Source: Paenibacillus sp. H1-7
GTDB taxonomy: Bacteria; Bacillota; Bacilli; Paenibacillales; NBRC-103111
Direction of reading: 5' to 3'
Assembly (NCBI RefSeq): GCF_022354825.1
Contig: NZ_CP031168.1
Span: forward strand, 4,899,501 to 4,963,500
DNA: 64,000 nt
Shown: in pieces, positions 26,089 to 33,737 of the stretch
Numbering within the stretch: position 1 is the stretch's first letter
Layout of the letters: each line of letters starts with the position of its first letter
The notes under the pieces: model-generated
The model's database searches: none
What the model was told of the DNA's origin: nothing
Seen by the model: only the letters and a program-made list of their open reading frames with translations
Position numbers and translations under genes: made by a program

Positions 26089-27953
26089 CGGCATTCTCCT
26101 CCTTCACATATAGGATTCGGTATAAGGACGTAATCCGGTGTCTCGCCACGTTCTTGAAACCGGCTAATAAAATTGGCTTTGGCAGGCAGGTGCGGGGTCG
26201 ACAGCAGATCGTCGATATAACGGCACAGCCTGTTATCGGCCTCCTCCTCGCAGCGAACGAGCTCGCCTTGAAGTACATGGTGCACGACGGACCAGTAAGT
26301 TTCTTCATCGTTCCGGCTGAATCTGCCGATCACATGAATGAGAGCTCCCAGATGGTTCACGACATAGTAATATTTAAGCCTCAGCCACGCCTCTGCTTCC
26401 TCGTATAGCACCGGGCTATCCTCCGGGATAAGCTTTGGGATCCAGCCGTGGGCTGATGCTATCTTCCGGTTGACGCTGATCCCTTCCAGATCGCGGGCGT
26501 AGTAGCGTATCGGGTAGCCCTGCTCCAGCGCAAGCAGCGAATTCTGTACATGCGCTTCCAGACTGATGCCGGTCGAAGCAAACAGCCGGAGCAACGGCAG
26601 CAAAGACAGCTTCAAATAAGCGGCCAGCCATGTGTGCCAATCCGGCAAAGCTCCTCCGCCCGACTGCCGAACCGCAGTAAACAGCAGCGGCTCATCCTGG
26701 CCTGGAGGCAGTTCCAGTAATCCGGCGACGACATAGCAGCGCTGCTGCTCCGCCCCCGCCAGCGCTTCCGCCTGCCGGTATACGACGGCAAAGCTGGACG
26801 CAATCCGTTCCTGCAGCTCTTCGTCCGCTTCAGCCACATGGACTGTCCGAAAGCCGGTCTCACGCAAAATGACCATCCCGCCTGCGGCGTCTGCCCCGCC
26901 CGGTCGATCTTCCAGCGCTTGACGCAGTACAATAGCCGCATCCATTGTGCGTCTGAGCTGCTCGCTTGTATTTTCACGGATAAAATTCGTTATGCGGACA
27001 TGAATCGGCAGCTTGTAGAATGTTCCGGCCTCCGGCTCCCATACGGTGCGAACCGACGAGGTCGGATATACAATGGGACCAATCGGTCCGAGATCGACCA
27101 GCTCGCGCTGTTCCAGCATTTGACCGACAACAGGCAGTCCAGATACGTAGCTCATCTGCCACGGATGGAGAGGAAGCAGCTTATATTCGCCCATCTTGCT
27201 TCCCAGCAGCTTCTCCGCTGCCTCCGCTACACTTGCCGAAGTACGGTCGTCCTCTGCTCCTACCCATTCTTCGTGGAGCAGGCGACGCGATACGGCAACA
27301 TAATGCAGCGGAAACGATGCCGATAACTCCGGCGCGTAACGGTCCAGCTCCAAGTCCGAGAAGCCTTGCGAGCTTTTTGGCGTCGGGTGGAACGGGTGGC
27401 CGTACAGCAGCGATTGCTCGGAGCGGATATAATCAAGCGGCTTTCGCGCCATCTCCGTTTCCCGTTTCCGTGCGTGTTCCAAGTACAGCGCCGTTCGGCG
27501 GATGCTGTTCTCGATCTGCTCCCGCATGTCGAGACATCGCTGCTCCCGATCCGATTCAGACTCGCAGAAGCTTACCTCGGCCAGCAGCGCTTCAATCAGT
27601 GCCCCGGTATCGACTTCGACAAACGGACATTTCGATTCGCTGGCCGCCGTTAAATAAAACCGGTCCCCAAACGCATGTTGACCGGAGCACGAATAATATA
27701 CGATCTCTCCGGCTACCCGCATGCCCGTTGCTGGAAGCAGCACTCCGAAGGGCTCCTCGGTCCCGTTCCGCTCTTCGCTGTCAGCACCGGCGCTTGCCCC
27801 GAGATCGAAGATAGCTGTACCTGCTTGGTTCCGCGGATCGGCTATCCCGCTTTCCCGCAAATAGCTGTTCAGCAAGGCGCGGAGGGCAGCCTTCTCAGCC
27901 AGCCTCCGAGCGTTTCCTGACACCGCTTGGGGAAGCTCCTGTTTATACAACAT
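26085..27953 (-). CDS. IucA/IucC-family NIS siderophore synthetase (first copy)
   Basis: A third member of the NIS synthetase family, about 622 residues. Visible motifs are GHPFHPTPKSSQGF, LPLHPWQMSYVSG, YPTSSVRTVW (TSSxR), LPIHVRITNFIREN, EAHVQNSLLAL and ARDLEGISV. I chose the ATG at 27953 because GGGAAGGGAG lies seven bases before it; the frame also has ATGs at 27989 and 27986 with a closer GGAG. It directly follows the sbnB-like gene, the position sbnC holds in Staphylococcus, but position alone does not prove the letter. It differs clearly from the other two copies, so these are distinct enzymes and not recent duplicates. Confidence 0.9.
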   Translation of the reverse strand: MLYKQELPQAVSGNARRLAEKAALRALLNSYLRESGIADPRNQAGTAIFDLGASAGADSEERNGTEEPFGVLLPATGMRVAGEIVYYSCSGQHAFGDRFYLTAASESKCPFVEVDTGALIEALLAEVSFCESESDREQRCLDMREQIENSIRRTALYLEHARKRETEMARKPLDYIRSEQSLLYGHPFHPTPKSSQGFSDLELDRYAPELSASFPLHYVAVSRRLLHEEWVGAEDDRTSASVAEAAEKLLGSKMGEYKLLPLHPWQMSYVSGLPVVGQMLEQRELVDLGPIGPIVYPTSSVRTVWEPEAGTFYKLPIHVRITNFIRENTSEQLRRTMDAAIVLRQALEDRPGGADAAGGMVILRETGFRTVHVAEADEELQERIASSFAVVYRQAEALAGAEQQRCYVVAGLLELPPGQDEPLLFTAVRQSGGGALPDWHTWLAAYLKLSLLPLLRLFASTGISLEAHVQNSLLALEQGYPIRYYARDLEGISVNRKIASAHGWIPKLIPEDSPVLYEEAEAWLRLKYYYVVNHLGALIHVIGRFSRNDEETYWSVVHHVLQGELVRCEEEADNRLCRYIDDLLSTPHLPAKANFISRFQERGETPDYVLIPNPICEGGECR

Positions 27954-28028
27954 GTCCTTACTCCCTTCCCTCTGCTGAGGATGCATCATCGCTCCTTTAG
28001 CGGTCGTTCACACAATCCATGGCTTGCT

Positions 28029-29105
28029 TTAATATAATGGCAGTCTTACGCCGGCGCCTTCTTTGAACGCCTCGATATAGATACGACGGGCGCAGGCTAT
28101 ATCTTCGATAGCCATTCCCATCGGATTCAAGATGATGATTTCGTCCTTGTTTTCCCGTCCCGGCTTTGAGCCAATCACGATCTCGCCAAGCTCGGCGTGA
28201 AGCTGTTCCCGTGAAAAGCGGCCTTCCAGCACAAGCTGGTTAAGCACTTTTTTCTCCCGGTTGGACTGCTCCCAATCATCGACGATGACTTTGTCCGCCA
28301 TGATGTATGCTTCCTTATGTACGTCCATAATCGAAATATTACTAACAAAAGCCCCTTTTTGCAGCCATTCGAACGGAATGTAAGGCGAATCCGCGACCGT
28401 GCATGTTACGACAACCTCGCCCTCGCGCACAGCCTTCTCCGCACTAGCCGCTATGGTAACCCGCACATTTGGGAAAGCCGTGTGAAGCGTTTCCGCCAGT
28501 CTCTCAGCAGCCGCCTGCGACTGATCGAACAAGTGGACGTCGCTGACATGAGTGTAATGCTCCAGCAGCGAGGTCAACTGCGCTTTAGCGATCAGGCCGC
28601 ATCCGACGCAGGCGATCGTTGCGAAGCTGCTCCGCGCCAAGTAACGCGCCGCTACGACCGTTACTGCCGCCGTCCGCATGCTGCTGATTAGTCCCGCTTC
28701 CATGACGGCCACCGGATAGTTGCTCTCCGCATCGTTCAGCACTATGACCCCGCTCGCCCGCTCCAACCCCCGGGCTTGCGGATTATCGTGCTTGCTGCCG
28801 ATCCACTTAATCCCGGACAGCGGCAGCTCGCCTCCTACATGGGCCGGCATCGCTATGATTCTGTCCGCAATGTGGCCATCCTTGCCCGCCGACCGCAAAT
28901 ACGGCTTCAGCGGCTGCACGTAATCACCACGTGCGTGCAACGACAGTGCTTCTTCCAGCGCTTCCGCATAGAGCTTGGAGGAACCTCCTCCGAGCGACGC
29001 GATCGCCTCCCTGTTCAAATAGAGCAGCTCGGGTGCGGTATGAAACCCTGCTTGCTTCTGTACATCGGCCGAAGCCTGCGGCCTGTCTTGTTGCTGTATC
29101 GTCAT
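28029..29105 (-). CDS. sbnB: Ornithine-cyclodeaminase-like dehydrogenase, SbnB-like
   Basis: The start ATG at 29105 follows GGAAGGTGAACGAA, 16 bp after the sbnA stop. The roughly 358-residue protein is of the ornithine cyclodeaminase/mu-crystallin family: IKWIGSKHDNP and SNYPVAVMEAGLISSMRTAA in the catalytic part, a Rossmann NAD site ATIACVGCGLIAKAQL, then VTCTVADSPYI and KVIVDDWEQSNREKK. In staphylococci SbnB oxidatively splits the SbnA product (N-(1-amino-1-carboxyethyl)-glutamate) to L-2,3-diaminopropionate and alpha-ketoglutarate, both building blocks of staphyloferrin B. The sbnA-sbnB adjacency is diagnostic for L-Dap synthesis. Confidence 0.88.
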   Translation of the reverse strand: MTIQQQDRPQASADVQKQAGFHTAPELLYLNREAIASLGGGSSKLYAEALEEALSLHARGDYVQPLKPYLRSAGKDGHIADRIIAMPAHVGGELPLSGIKWIGSKHDNPQARGLERASGVIVLNDAESNYPVAVMEAGLISSMRTAAVTVVAARYLARSSFATIACVGCGLIAKAQLTSLLEHYTHVSDVHLFDQSQAAAERLAETLHTAFPNVRVTIAASAEKAVREGEVVVTCTVADSPYIPFEWLQKGAFVSNISIMDVHKEAYIMADKVIVDDWEQSNREKKVLNQLVLEGRFSREQLHAELGEIVIGSKPGRENKDEIIILNPMGMAIEDIACARRIYIEAFKEGAGVRLPLY

Positions 29106-29121
29106 TTCGTTCACCTTCCGT

Positions 29122-30111
29122 TTATTGTAATTGAGCGACCCACTCGTCGTTATAAACCAGATCCAGATAGCGGTCACCGCGGTCTGGCAGGAGCGTCACG
29201 ATCCGCAGCGGGCGGCCGGGCGGCTGCTCTAACGTATGGATCAGCTTTTGGAGCGCCGCCACAATGGACCCGGACGAGCCCCCTGCGAAGATGCCTTCCT
29301 GCAGCAGCAGGTCGCGGCATCCTTGTGCCGATTCTTTATCGGAGACGTGGATGCAGCTATCGATCTCGTCGCGGTTCAAAATTTCTGGAACGCGGCTCGC
29401 TCCAATGCCGGGCAGCTCACGCTTGCCGGGCGCTCCGCCGAACAGGATCGATCCGACTGCATCAACCGCTACCACTCGCAGCGCCGGGAACTTCTCGCGC
29501 ATTTTGCGGCTCGTTCCCATAATGCTGCCCGACGTGCTGACGCCGGCAATCAACAGGTCTACATGGTCGAGCGCTTCAACGATCTCCGTGCCGGTGCCTT
29601 CATAATGGGCCCGCCAGTTGTTAGCGTTGGCGTATTGGTTGATCCAAAAGCCGTGCGGCTCCTTCTCCAGCAGCTCCTGCACTTTGCGGATGCGGGTTTT
29701 CAAATACCCTCCCTGATCGTCGCGCTCTTCAACCATCTCGATGCGCGCACCCATCTGTCGCAAAATATCCAGGTTCGTCTTAGCGATTTTCGGATCGACG
29801 ACGCACGTAACGGTCAAACCATAGATCCGTGACATCATCGCCAGTGCGACGCCCAAGTTGCCGGAAGTGCTCTCGATGATGTGCGAGCGCGAATCAAGCG
29901 CACCGGTACGAAGACCTTGCTCAATAATGAATCGTGCCGGACGATCCTTCATGCTTCCGCCTGGATTCATATATTCCAGCTTGGCAATGACCTGTACGTG
30001 CTTTTGCGGAAACAGCCTGCTAAGGTGAACAAGAGGAGTTTGCCCGACGCATTCGGCAATCGAGCGCTTCACGGACGCGACAGACGCGTCCGCCAGCAAA
30101 AGATGGGACAT
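29122..30111 (-). CDS. sbnA: Cysteine-synthase-like PLP enzyme, SbnA-like
   Basis: The start ATG at 30111 follows ACAGGGAGGAACGATC; upstream codons overlap the Fur box region. The roughly 329-residue protein is a fold-type II PLP enzyme: VGQTPLVHLSRLF, the PLP lysine in NPGGSMKDRPARFI, the substrate loop ESTSGNLGVALA, the phosphate-binding GVSTSGSIMG and EGIFAGGSSGSIVAAL. SbnA joins O-phospho-L-serine and L-glutamate, the first step to L-2,3-diaminopropionate. It opens the biosynthetic operon and has a near-consensus Fur box 40-58 bp upstream of its start codon, so it should be derepressed by iron starvation. Confidence 0.88.
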   Translation of the reverse strand: MSHLLLADASVASVKRSIAECVGQTPLVHLSRLFPQKHVQVIAKLEYMNPGGSMKDRPARFIIEQGLRTGALDSRSHIIESTSGNLGVALAMMSRIYGLTVTCVVDPKIAKTNLDILRQMGARIEMVEERDDQGGYLKTRIRKVQELLEKEPHGFWINQYANANNWRAHYEGTGTEIVEALDHVDLLIAGVSTSGSIMGTSRKMREKFPALRVVAVDAVGSILFGGAPGKRELPGIGASRVPEILNRDEIDSCIHVSDKESAQGCRDLLLQEGIFAGGSSGSIVAALQKLIHTLEQPPGRPLRIVTLLPDRGDRYLDLVYNDEWVAQLQ

Positions 30112-30150
30112 GATCGTTCCTCCCTGTACTTGAATTATTCTCCAGGAAAT

Positions 30151-30169
30151 GAGAATGATTATCATTAAC
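30151..30169. promoter_or_regulatory. Fur box upstream of sbnA
   Basis: GAGAATGATTATCATTAAC matches the 19-bp Fur consensus GATAATGATTATCATTATC at 17 positions. It lies between the LuxR-type gene and the sbnA start codon and marks the main iron-controlled promoter of the biosynthetic genes. Confidence 0.88.
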
Positions 30170-30280
30170 CTGCGAAAAAATCGTAACACAAGACGGAAGA
30201 CAACGTAAATGCTCCAAACGGATAATCCCGGTAATACAATAGTAGTACTCAAATCATGATGCGCGATGCCGGAACCGGCC

Positions 30281-30757
30281 TTACTGAGGTAACGTTTCTT
30301 CGAGCCGCTTGACAGCAATCATCTGCCGGAGGGTAAAAATAAAATCAGCGCCGGAGCATTTGATATCCAGCGCCTTTTTGATATTTTGTACATGCTTTTT
30401 CACCGTATTTTCAGAAACGTAAATGACGCCTGCGATGCGCTTGATCGAATAATGATTGCACAGCATGAAAGCGATTTCCCGCTGCCGTTCGCTTAGCTTC
30501 GTAAGCGCGCTGCCTGTAGTCTCCTGCACTGGCGGCACAAGTGAAAGACCGGCTCCGGCTGCGCTTTCTCCTGCCCCCTCCCCGCCCGAACGGGATCCGG
30601 AGCTATCGAATTCTAGCGTCACCTTCACGAGCTCGGCAATGTCCATCGCGGACACTTCTCTTACAATCAGGCTGTGCAGCATGGCCAGCTTCTGTCTTTC
30701 CCCTTCGCTGTGAACATGAGAATCAACAATAAGCTTCAATTTAGTAACGGACATCAT
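30281..30757 (-). CDS. LuxR-type helix-turn-helix regulator
   Basis: The 158-residue protein has an N-terminal helical region (about 1-50), a Gly/Ser/Ala-rich linker (about 52-75) and a C-terminal LuxR/GerE DNA-binding domain (about 88-150): LTKLSERQREIAFMLC, YSIKRIAGVIYVSENTVKKH and VQNIKKALDIK. There is no receiver domain or recognisable ligand domain, so it is a short LuxR-type regulator. It lies immediately upstream of sbnA on the same strand, where Staphylococcus clusters instead end with sbnI. A role in controlling the siderophore genes is inferred from position only. Confidence 0.8.
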   Translation of the reverse strand: MMSVTKLKLIVDSHVHSEGERQKLAMLHSLIVREVSAMDIAELVKVTLEFDSSGSRSGGEGAGESAAGAGLSLVPPVQETTGSALTKLSERQREIAFMLCNHYSIKRIAGVIYVSENTVKKHVQNIKKALDIKCSGADFIFTLRQMIAVKRLEETLPQ

Positions 30758-30817
30758 CTATCCTCCCTTAAAATTCGTTGGTATGTAACAGCATACGTTC
30801 GTGGTGAACCCTACCCC

Positions 30818-31651
30818 TTATTTCGTGGTGTTCGTCTCCTCCTTTGCCTGAACAGATTTGACAGACTTGTGCCTGTGGGCTTCGTGGGCTTTATCGATCC
30901 GCTTATCATCCGTAATTCGCGGACAGGTATAGCAATATCGGTCGCCACCCGGTAAGCAGTAATTCAAGCAGCATTTGGTGCGTACGATAATAGGCTTTTC
31001 CGGCGCATAAGGATTGCTCACGCTCCGAAAAGCGGTCGTCAGAGGATTCGCTTGTAATTGCGGAAACCGCTGAGGACGAGACGAGCCGTAGAGCTCGTGA
31101 AAATCGTCTTCGATTCGTCCGCGCTCCGCTTCGGATAGTGCGGTTTCCTGCAGCCATTCGTTTTTCCAATAGGCCAAGCCATACGACAAATTGCCCCACA
31201 GCGTGCCCGCGTCAATCCGCGTCACCTGTGCAACGCGCCACACCACCCGGCACGCCTGATCAGCAAAGACATGATCAAAATAAAGGGTGCGCGCCTCAGC
31301 ATTATCCGCCCGCCCGCGCAAAAAATCCGGCTCCTCTGCCGACTGCACCGCAAATTGAAGGCCTTTCGCGCTCAAAACGAACTGTACACGATCAGGCGAC
31401 AGATCGACCGCCTCGCGACATCTCATATAACCGTGCATGGCCCCGGAAACAAGCAGCCCGTATTGTTTGACAAGCAAGGAGCCGGTGACTTGCAGCGCCG
31501 GCGATTGAATCGACTCACCGAACGCGCCGAGAAACGAGAGCAGCCTCTCGTCATTCTCCAATTCGCTCAGCTTGAAACGGATACCTTCCATCGATTCCGT
31601 AAACGAAAAGCGGTAAACTGCCGCCCAAAGGCAGCGTTCTGATGCGCACAT
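30818..31651 (-). CDS. FhuF-like ferric siderophore reductase
   Basis: The 277-residue protein has the C-terminal [2Fe-2S] cysteine pattern of FhuF-type ferric-siderophore reductases: KCCLNYCLPGGDRYCYTCPR, i.e. CC-x11-C-x2-C against the usual CC-x10-C-x2-C, with an extra Cys inside. The body fits the IucA/IucC-associated FhuF fold (WGNLSYGLAYWKNEWL, NPLTTAFRSVSNPYAPEKP, VRTKCCL). It would release iron by reduction in the cytoplasm. About 35 residues after the cluster form a His/Lys-rich tail (DKAHEAHRHKS) not usual in FhuF. AGAGGAGTATTTAT precedes the ATG. Confidence 0.85.
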   Translation of the reverse strand: MCASERCLWAAVYRFSFTESMEGIRFKLSELENDERLLSFLGAFGESIQSPALQVTGSLLVKQYGLLVSGAMHGYMRCREAVDLSPDRVQFVLSAKGLQFAVQSAEEPDFLRGRADNAEARTLYFDHVFADQACRVVWRVAQVTRIDAGTLWGNLSYGLAYWKNEWLQETALSEAERGRIEDDFHELYGSSRPQRFPQLQANPLTTAFRSVSNPYAPEKPIIVRTKCCLNYCLPGGDRYCYTCPRITDDKRIDKAHEAHRHKSVKSVQAKEETNTTK

Positions 31652-31794
31652 ATAAATACTCCTCTGTAAACTTGATTAATTTTAGGCCGCTACATCAGGG
31701 TAACGGGCGCGGCCTCTGCCCTTAATGTTTTCATTTTGTCACGAAGAAAAACGCTTCATGCCGCCCTAGAGGACAATGAGTAAGCCCGCTTTTG

Positions 31795-33135
31795 TCAAAT
31801 AGGCTGTGGAATTTTGACGGCAGGCCGCTGCAAGCCATAGTGCTCACGAAGCGTTCGTCCGCTATACTCGGTGCGGAACAGACCGCGCCTTTGCAGCTCC
31901 GGAACGACAAGACTCGTGAAGTCTTCAAGCCCTCCCGGAAAATACGGGGGCATGATATTGAAGCCATCCGCCGCTTCCTGTCCTATCCACGCCTCCATCT
32001 CATCGGCGATCTGCAGCGGAGTTCCAACCATTGTATAATGTCCACGGGCGCTGGCTGTCCGAAGCATAAGCTGACGGATCGTCAAATGTTCCTTGCGCAC
32101 CATGTCCACATACATCTGAAACCGCGCCTTCTGCCCTTTCACCTGCTCGATAGAGGGCAAATGCTCCAGCGGAAACGGATCGTCCAGCGGAAAGGCTGCC
32201 AGATCGATTTCCATGGCGTTCGATAGCCGAATGAGGCCAAAGGCTTGTGACGTCAGCTCATTCAGCTGCGCTTCCTTTTCCCGCGCCTCTGCTTCGGTCG
32301 CACCGATAATAGGGCTAAAGCCCGGCAATATTTTCAGCTCTTCGGGGCGTCTGCCATACTTCGCCATGCGCTGCTTCAAGTCTGTATAAAATTGCTTCCC
32401 GTGCTCCAGCGTATCTTGGGCGGTGAAGACTACCTCCGCCGTTTCGGCCGCCAGCTCTTTCCCCGCATCGGAGGAGCCTGCTTGCACAAGCACCGGATAG
32501 CCTTGAGGCGATCTGCCGATATTCAGCGGCCCGCGTACGGAATAATGCTTGCCTTTATGATTTAAAGCGCGAATTTTCGTTTCATAATCGGTGTAAATGC
32601 CACTCTGCTTGTCCGCGACAATAGCGTCGTCATCCCAGCCGTCCCACAGTCCTTTCATTACGTCTAAATATTCCTTTGCACGTTCATACCGGTCGCCGTG
32701 TTCAGGATGGGCGTCTAGACCGAAGTTCAGGGCGGTCGCGTCCCCAACCGACGTCACGCTGTTCCATCCCGCGCGTCCTCCGCTGATATGATCAAGCGAA
32801 GCAAACATGCGGGCGACGTTAAATGGCTCGCTGTATGTTGTGGAGACAGTGCCGATCAACCCAATTCGCTCAGTACCCATCGCCAGCGCCGACAGCATCG
32901 TCAGCGGCTCGAAACCGCCGAGAATTTTATACTGCACCGCCGGAGTAAGCACAAGAGCGTCGGCGATGAACAAGGAATCCAGCTTCGCGCGCTCTGCGAT
33001 TTGCGCCAGCTTAGTATAATAATGAATATTCGTAATACACTCCGGCTTCGTCTCCGGATGACGCCACGACGCTTCATGGTGTCCCGTATTCAGAACAAAC
33101 AAATTCAAGTGCATTTGCTTTTTGGCTTGAGTCAT
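31795..33135 (-). CDS. NtaA/SnaA/DszA-type FMN-dependent monooxygenase
   Basis: The 446-residue protein is a luciferase-like (beta/alpha)8 flavin monooxygenase of the NtaA/SnaA/DszA branch: MHLNLFVLNTGHHEASWRHP, AERAKLDSLFIADAL, GLIGTVSTTYSEPFNVAR, ASLDHISGGRAGWNSVTS, GYPVLVQAGSSDAG and ETAEVVFTAQ. NtaA and EmoA from this branch oxidatively cleave C-N bonds of aminopolycarboxylate chelators (nitrilotriacetate, EDTA); others act on sulfur compounds. It needs a partner flavin reductase, not seen in this window. A Fur-box-like site lies about 430 bp upstream, and GAAGAGGTGAGG precedes the ATG. Its link to iron is inferred from context. Confidence 0.88.
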   Translation of the reverse strand: MTQAKKQMHLNLFVLNTGHHEASWRHPETKPECITNIHYYTKLAQIAERAKLDSLFIADALVLTPAVQYKILGGFEPLTMLSALAMGTERIGLIGTVSTTYSEPFNVARMFASLDHISGGRAGWNSVTSVGDATALNFGLDAHPEHGDRYERAKEYLDVMKGLWDGWDDDAIVADKQSGIYTDYETKIRALNHKGKHYSVRGPLNIGRSPQGYPVLVQAGSSDAGKELAAETAEVVFTAQDTLEHGKQFYTDLKQRMAKYGRRPEELKILPGFSPIIGATEAEAREKEAQLNELTSQAFGLIRLSNAMEIDLAAFPLDDPFPLEHLPSIEQVKGQKARFQMYVDMVRKEHLTIRQLMLRTASARGHYTMVGTPLQIADEMEAWIGQEAADGFNIMPPYFPGGLEDFTSLVVPELQRRGLFRTEYSGRTLREHYGLQRPAVKIPQPI

Positions 33136-33560
33136 GCTAGATACCTCACCTCTTCGGATTTATTTAACGGCCGATTAGGGGACGGTTCCTTAGATTCTTG
33201 GTCAGTTGCAGCTGGTGGCCGTCACGAACCGTATATCGACCGAACTTTGTAGCCTTCCTTGTGAGATGCTCACGTGCGTGCCACGCAACATCTCATCTCG
33301 GATCTAGCAGCCTTTTGTCTGCGTGGTTGCACAGAGAGAAGATGGTCTACGTGATAGGGGTCAACTGCTTTACCGATGATTCACGTCGGAGATGATCGTT
33401 GCGCCTTTTAATGCTCGTGCGGCTCGATGCCACGGCATTTTATGCGACAGATTTGACTCCGCGTGTGTGCCAGCACGACTTCCACGGCGTCATTGACTAG
33501 CATGACACGCGTTGTGGCATCCTTTCATCATTGTTTAGCATACTGAGCGACAGATTCAAT
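33136..33560 (-). other. Long structured gap before the monooxygenase gene
   Basis: The 600-bp gap between the monooxygenase and exporter genes has no convincing ORF. It holds a Fur-like site at 33561, a possible minus-strand promoter just below it (TTATCA, 17 bp, TATGCT), and hairpin-forming sequence such as GAGATG...CATCTC enclosing GCGTG.CACGC near 33262-33295. A promoter near 33550 would give an unusually long leader of about 400 nt. No riboswitch class was recognised. Confidence 0.35.
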
Positions 33561-33579
33561 GATAATGATTCTTGTTATC
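33561..33579. promoter_or_regulatory. Fur-box-like site upstream of the monooxygenase gene
   Basis: GATAATGATTCTTGTTATC matches the Fur consensus at 16 of 19 positions, with both outer arms intact. Confidence 0.7.
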
Positions 33580-33737
33580 ATTTAAAAGTTTAGCGTACGC
33601 TTTTTTGAACATCCATGGTCTGAAATATCCATTTTTTTGCACCGTACTATCCGTTTGAAGGACTGCGTTCAAGCTTGGTCAAGCTTCACAGTTTCATTCT
33701 TGCGCATCGATAGTCCCATTCGTCTGTGGAATGGCTA

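Noticed and set aside
20041..29832. Many long open frames opposite the siderophore genes
   Set aside because: They are shadows of high-GC coding strands, with no ribosome binding sites and no recognisable domains.
33136..33560. A known riboswitch (T-box or SAM-type) before the monooxygenase gene
   Set aside because: Hairpins are present but none of the conserved core sequences of these classes was found.
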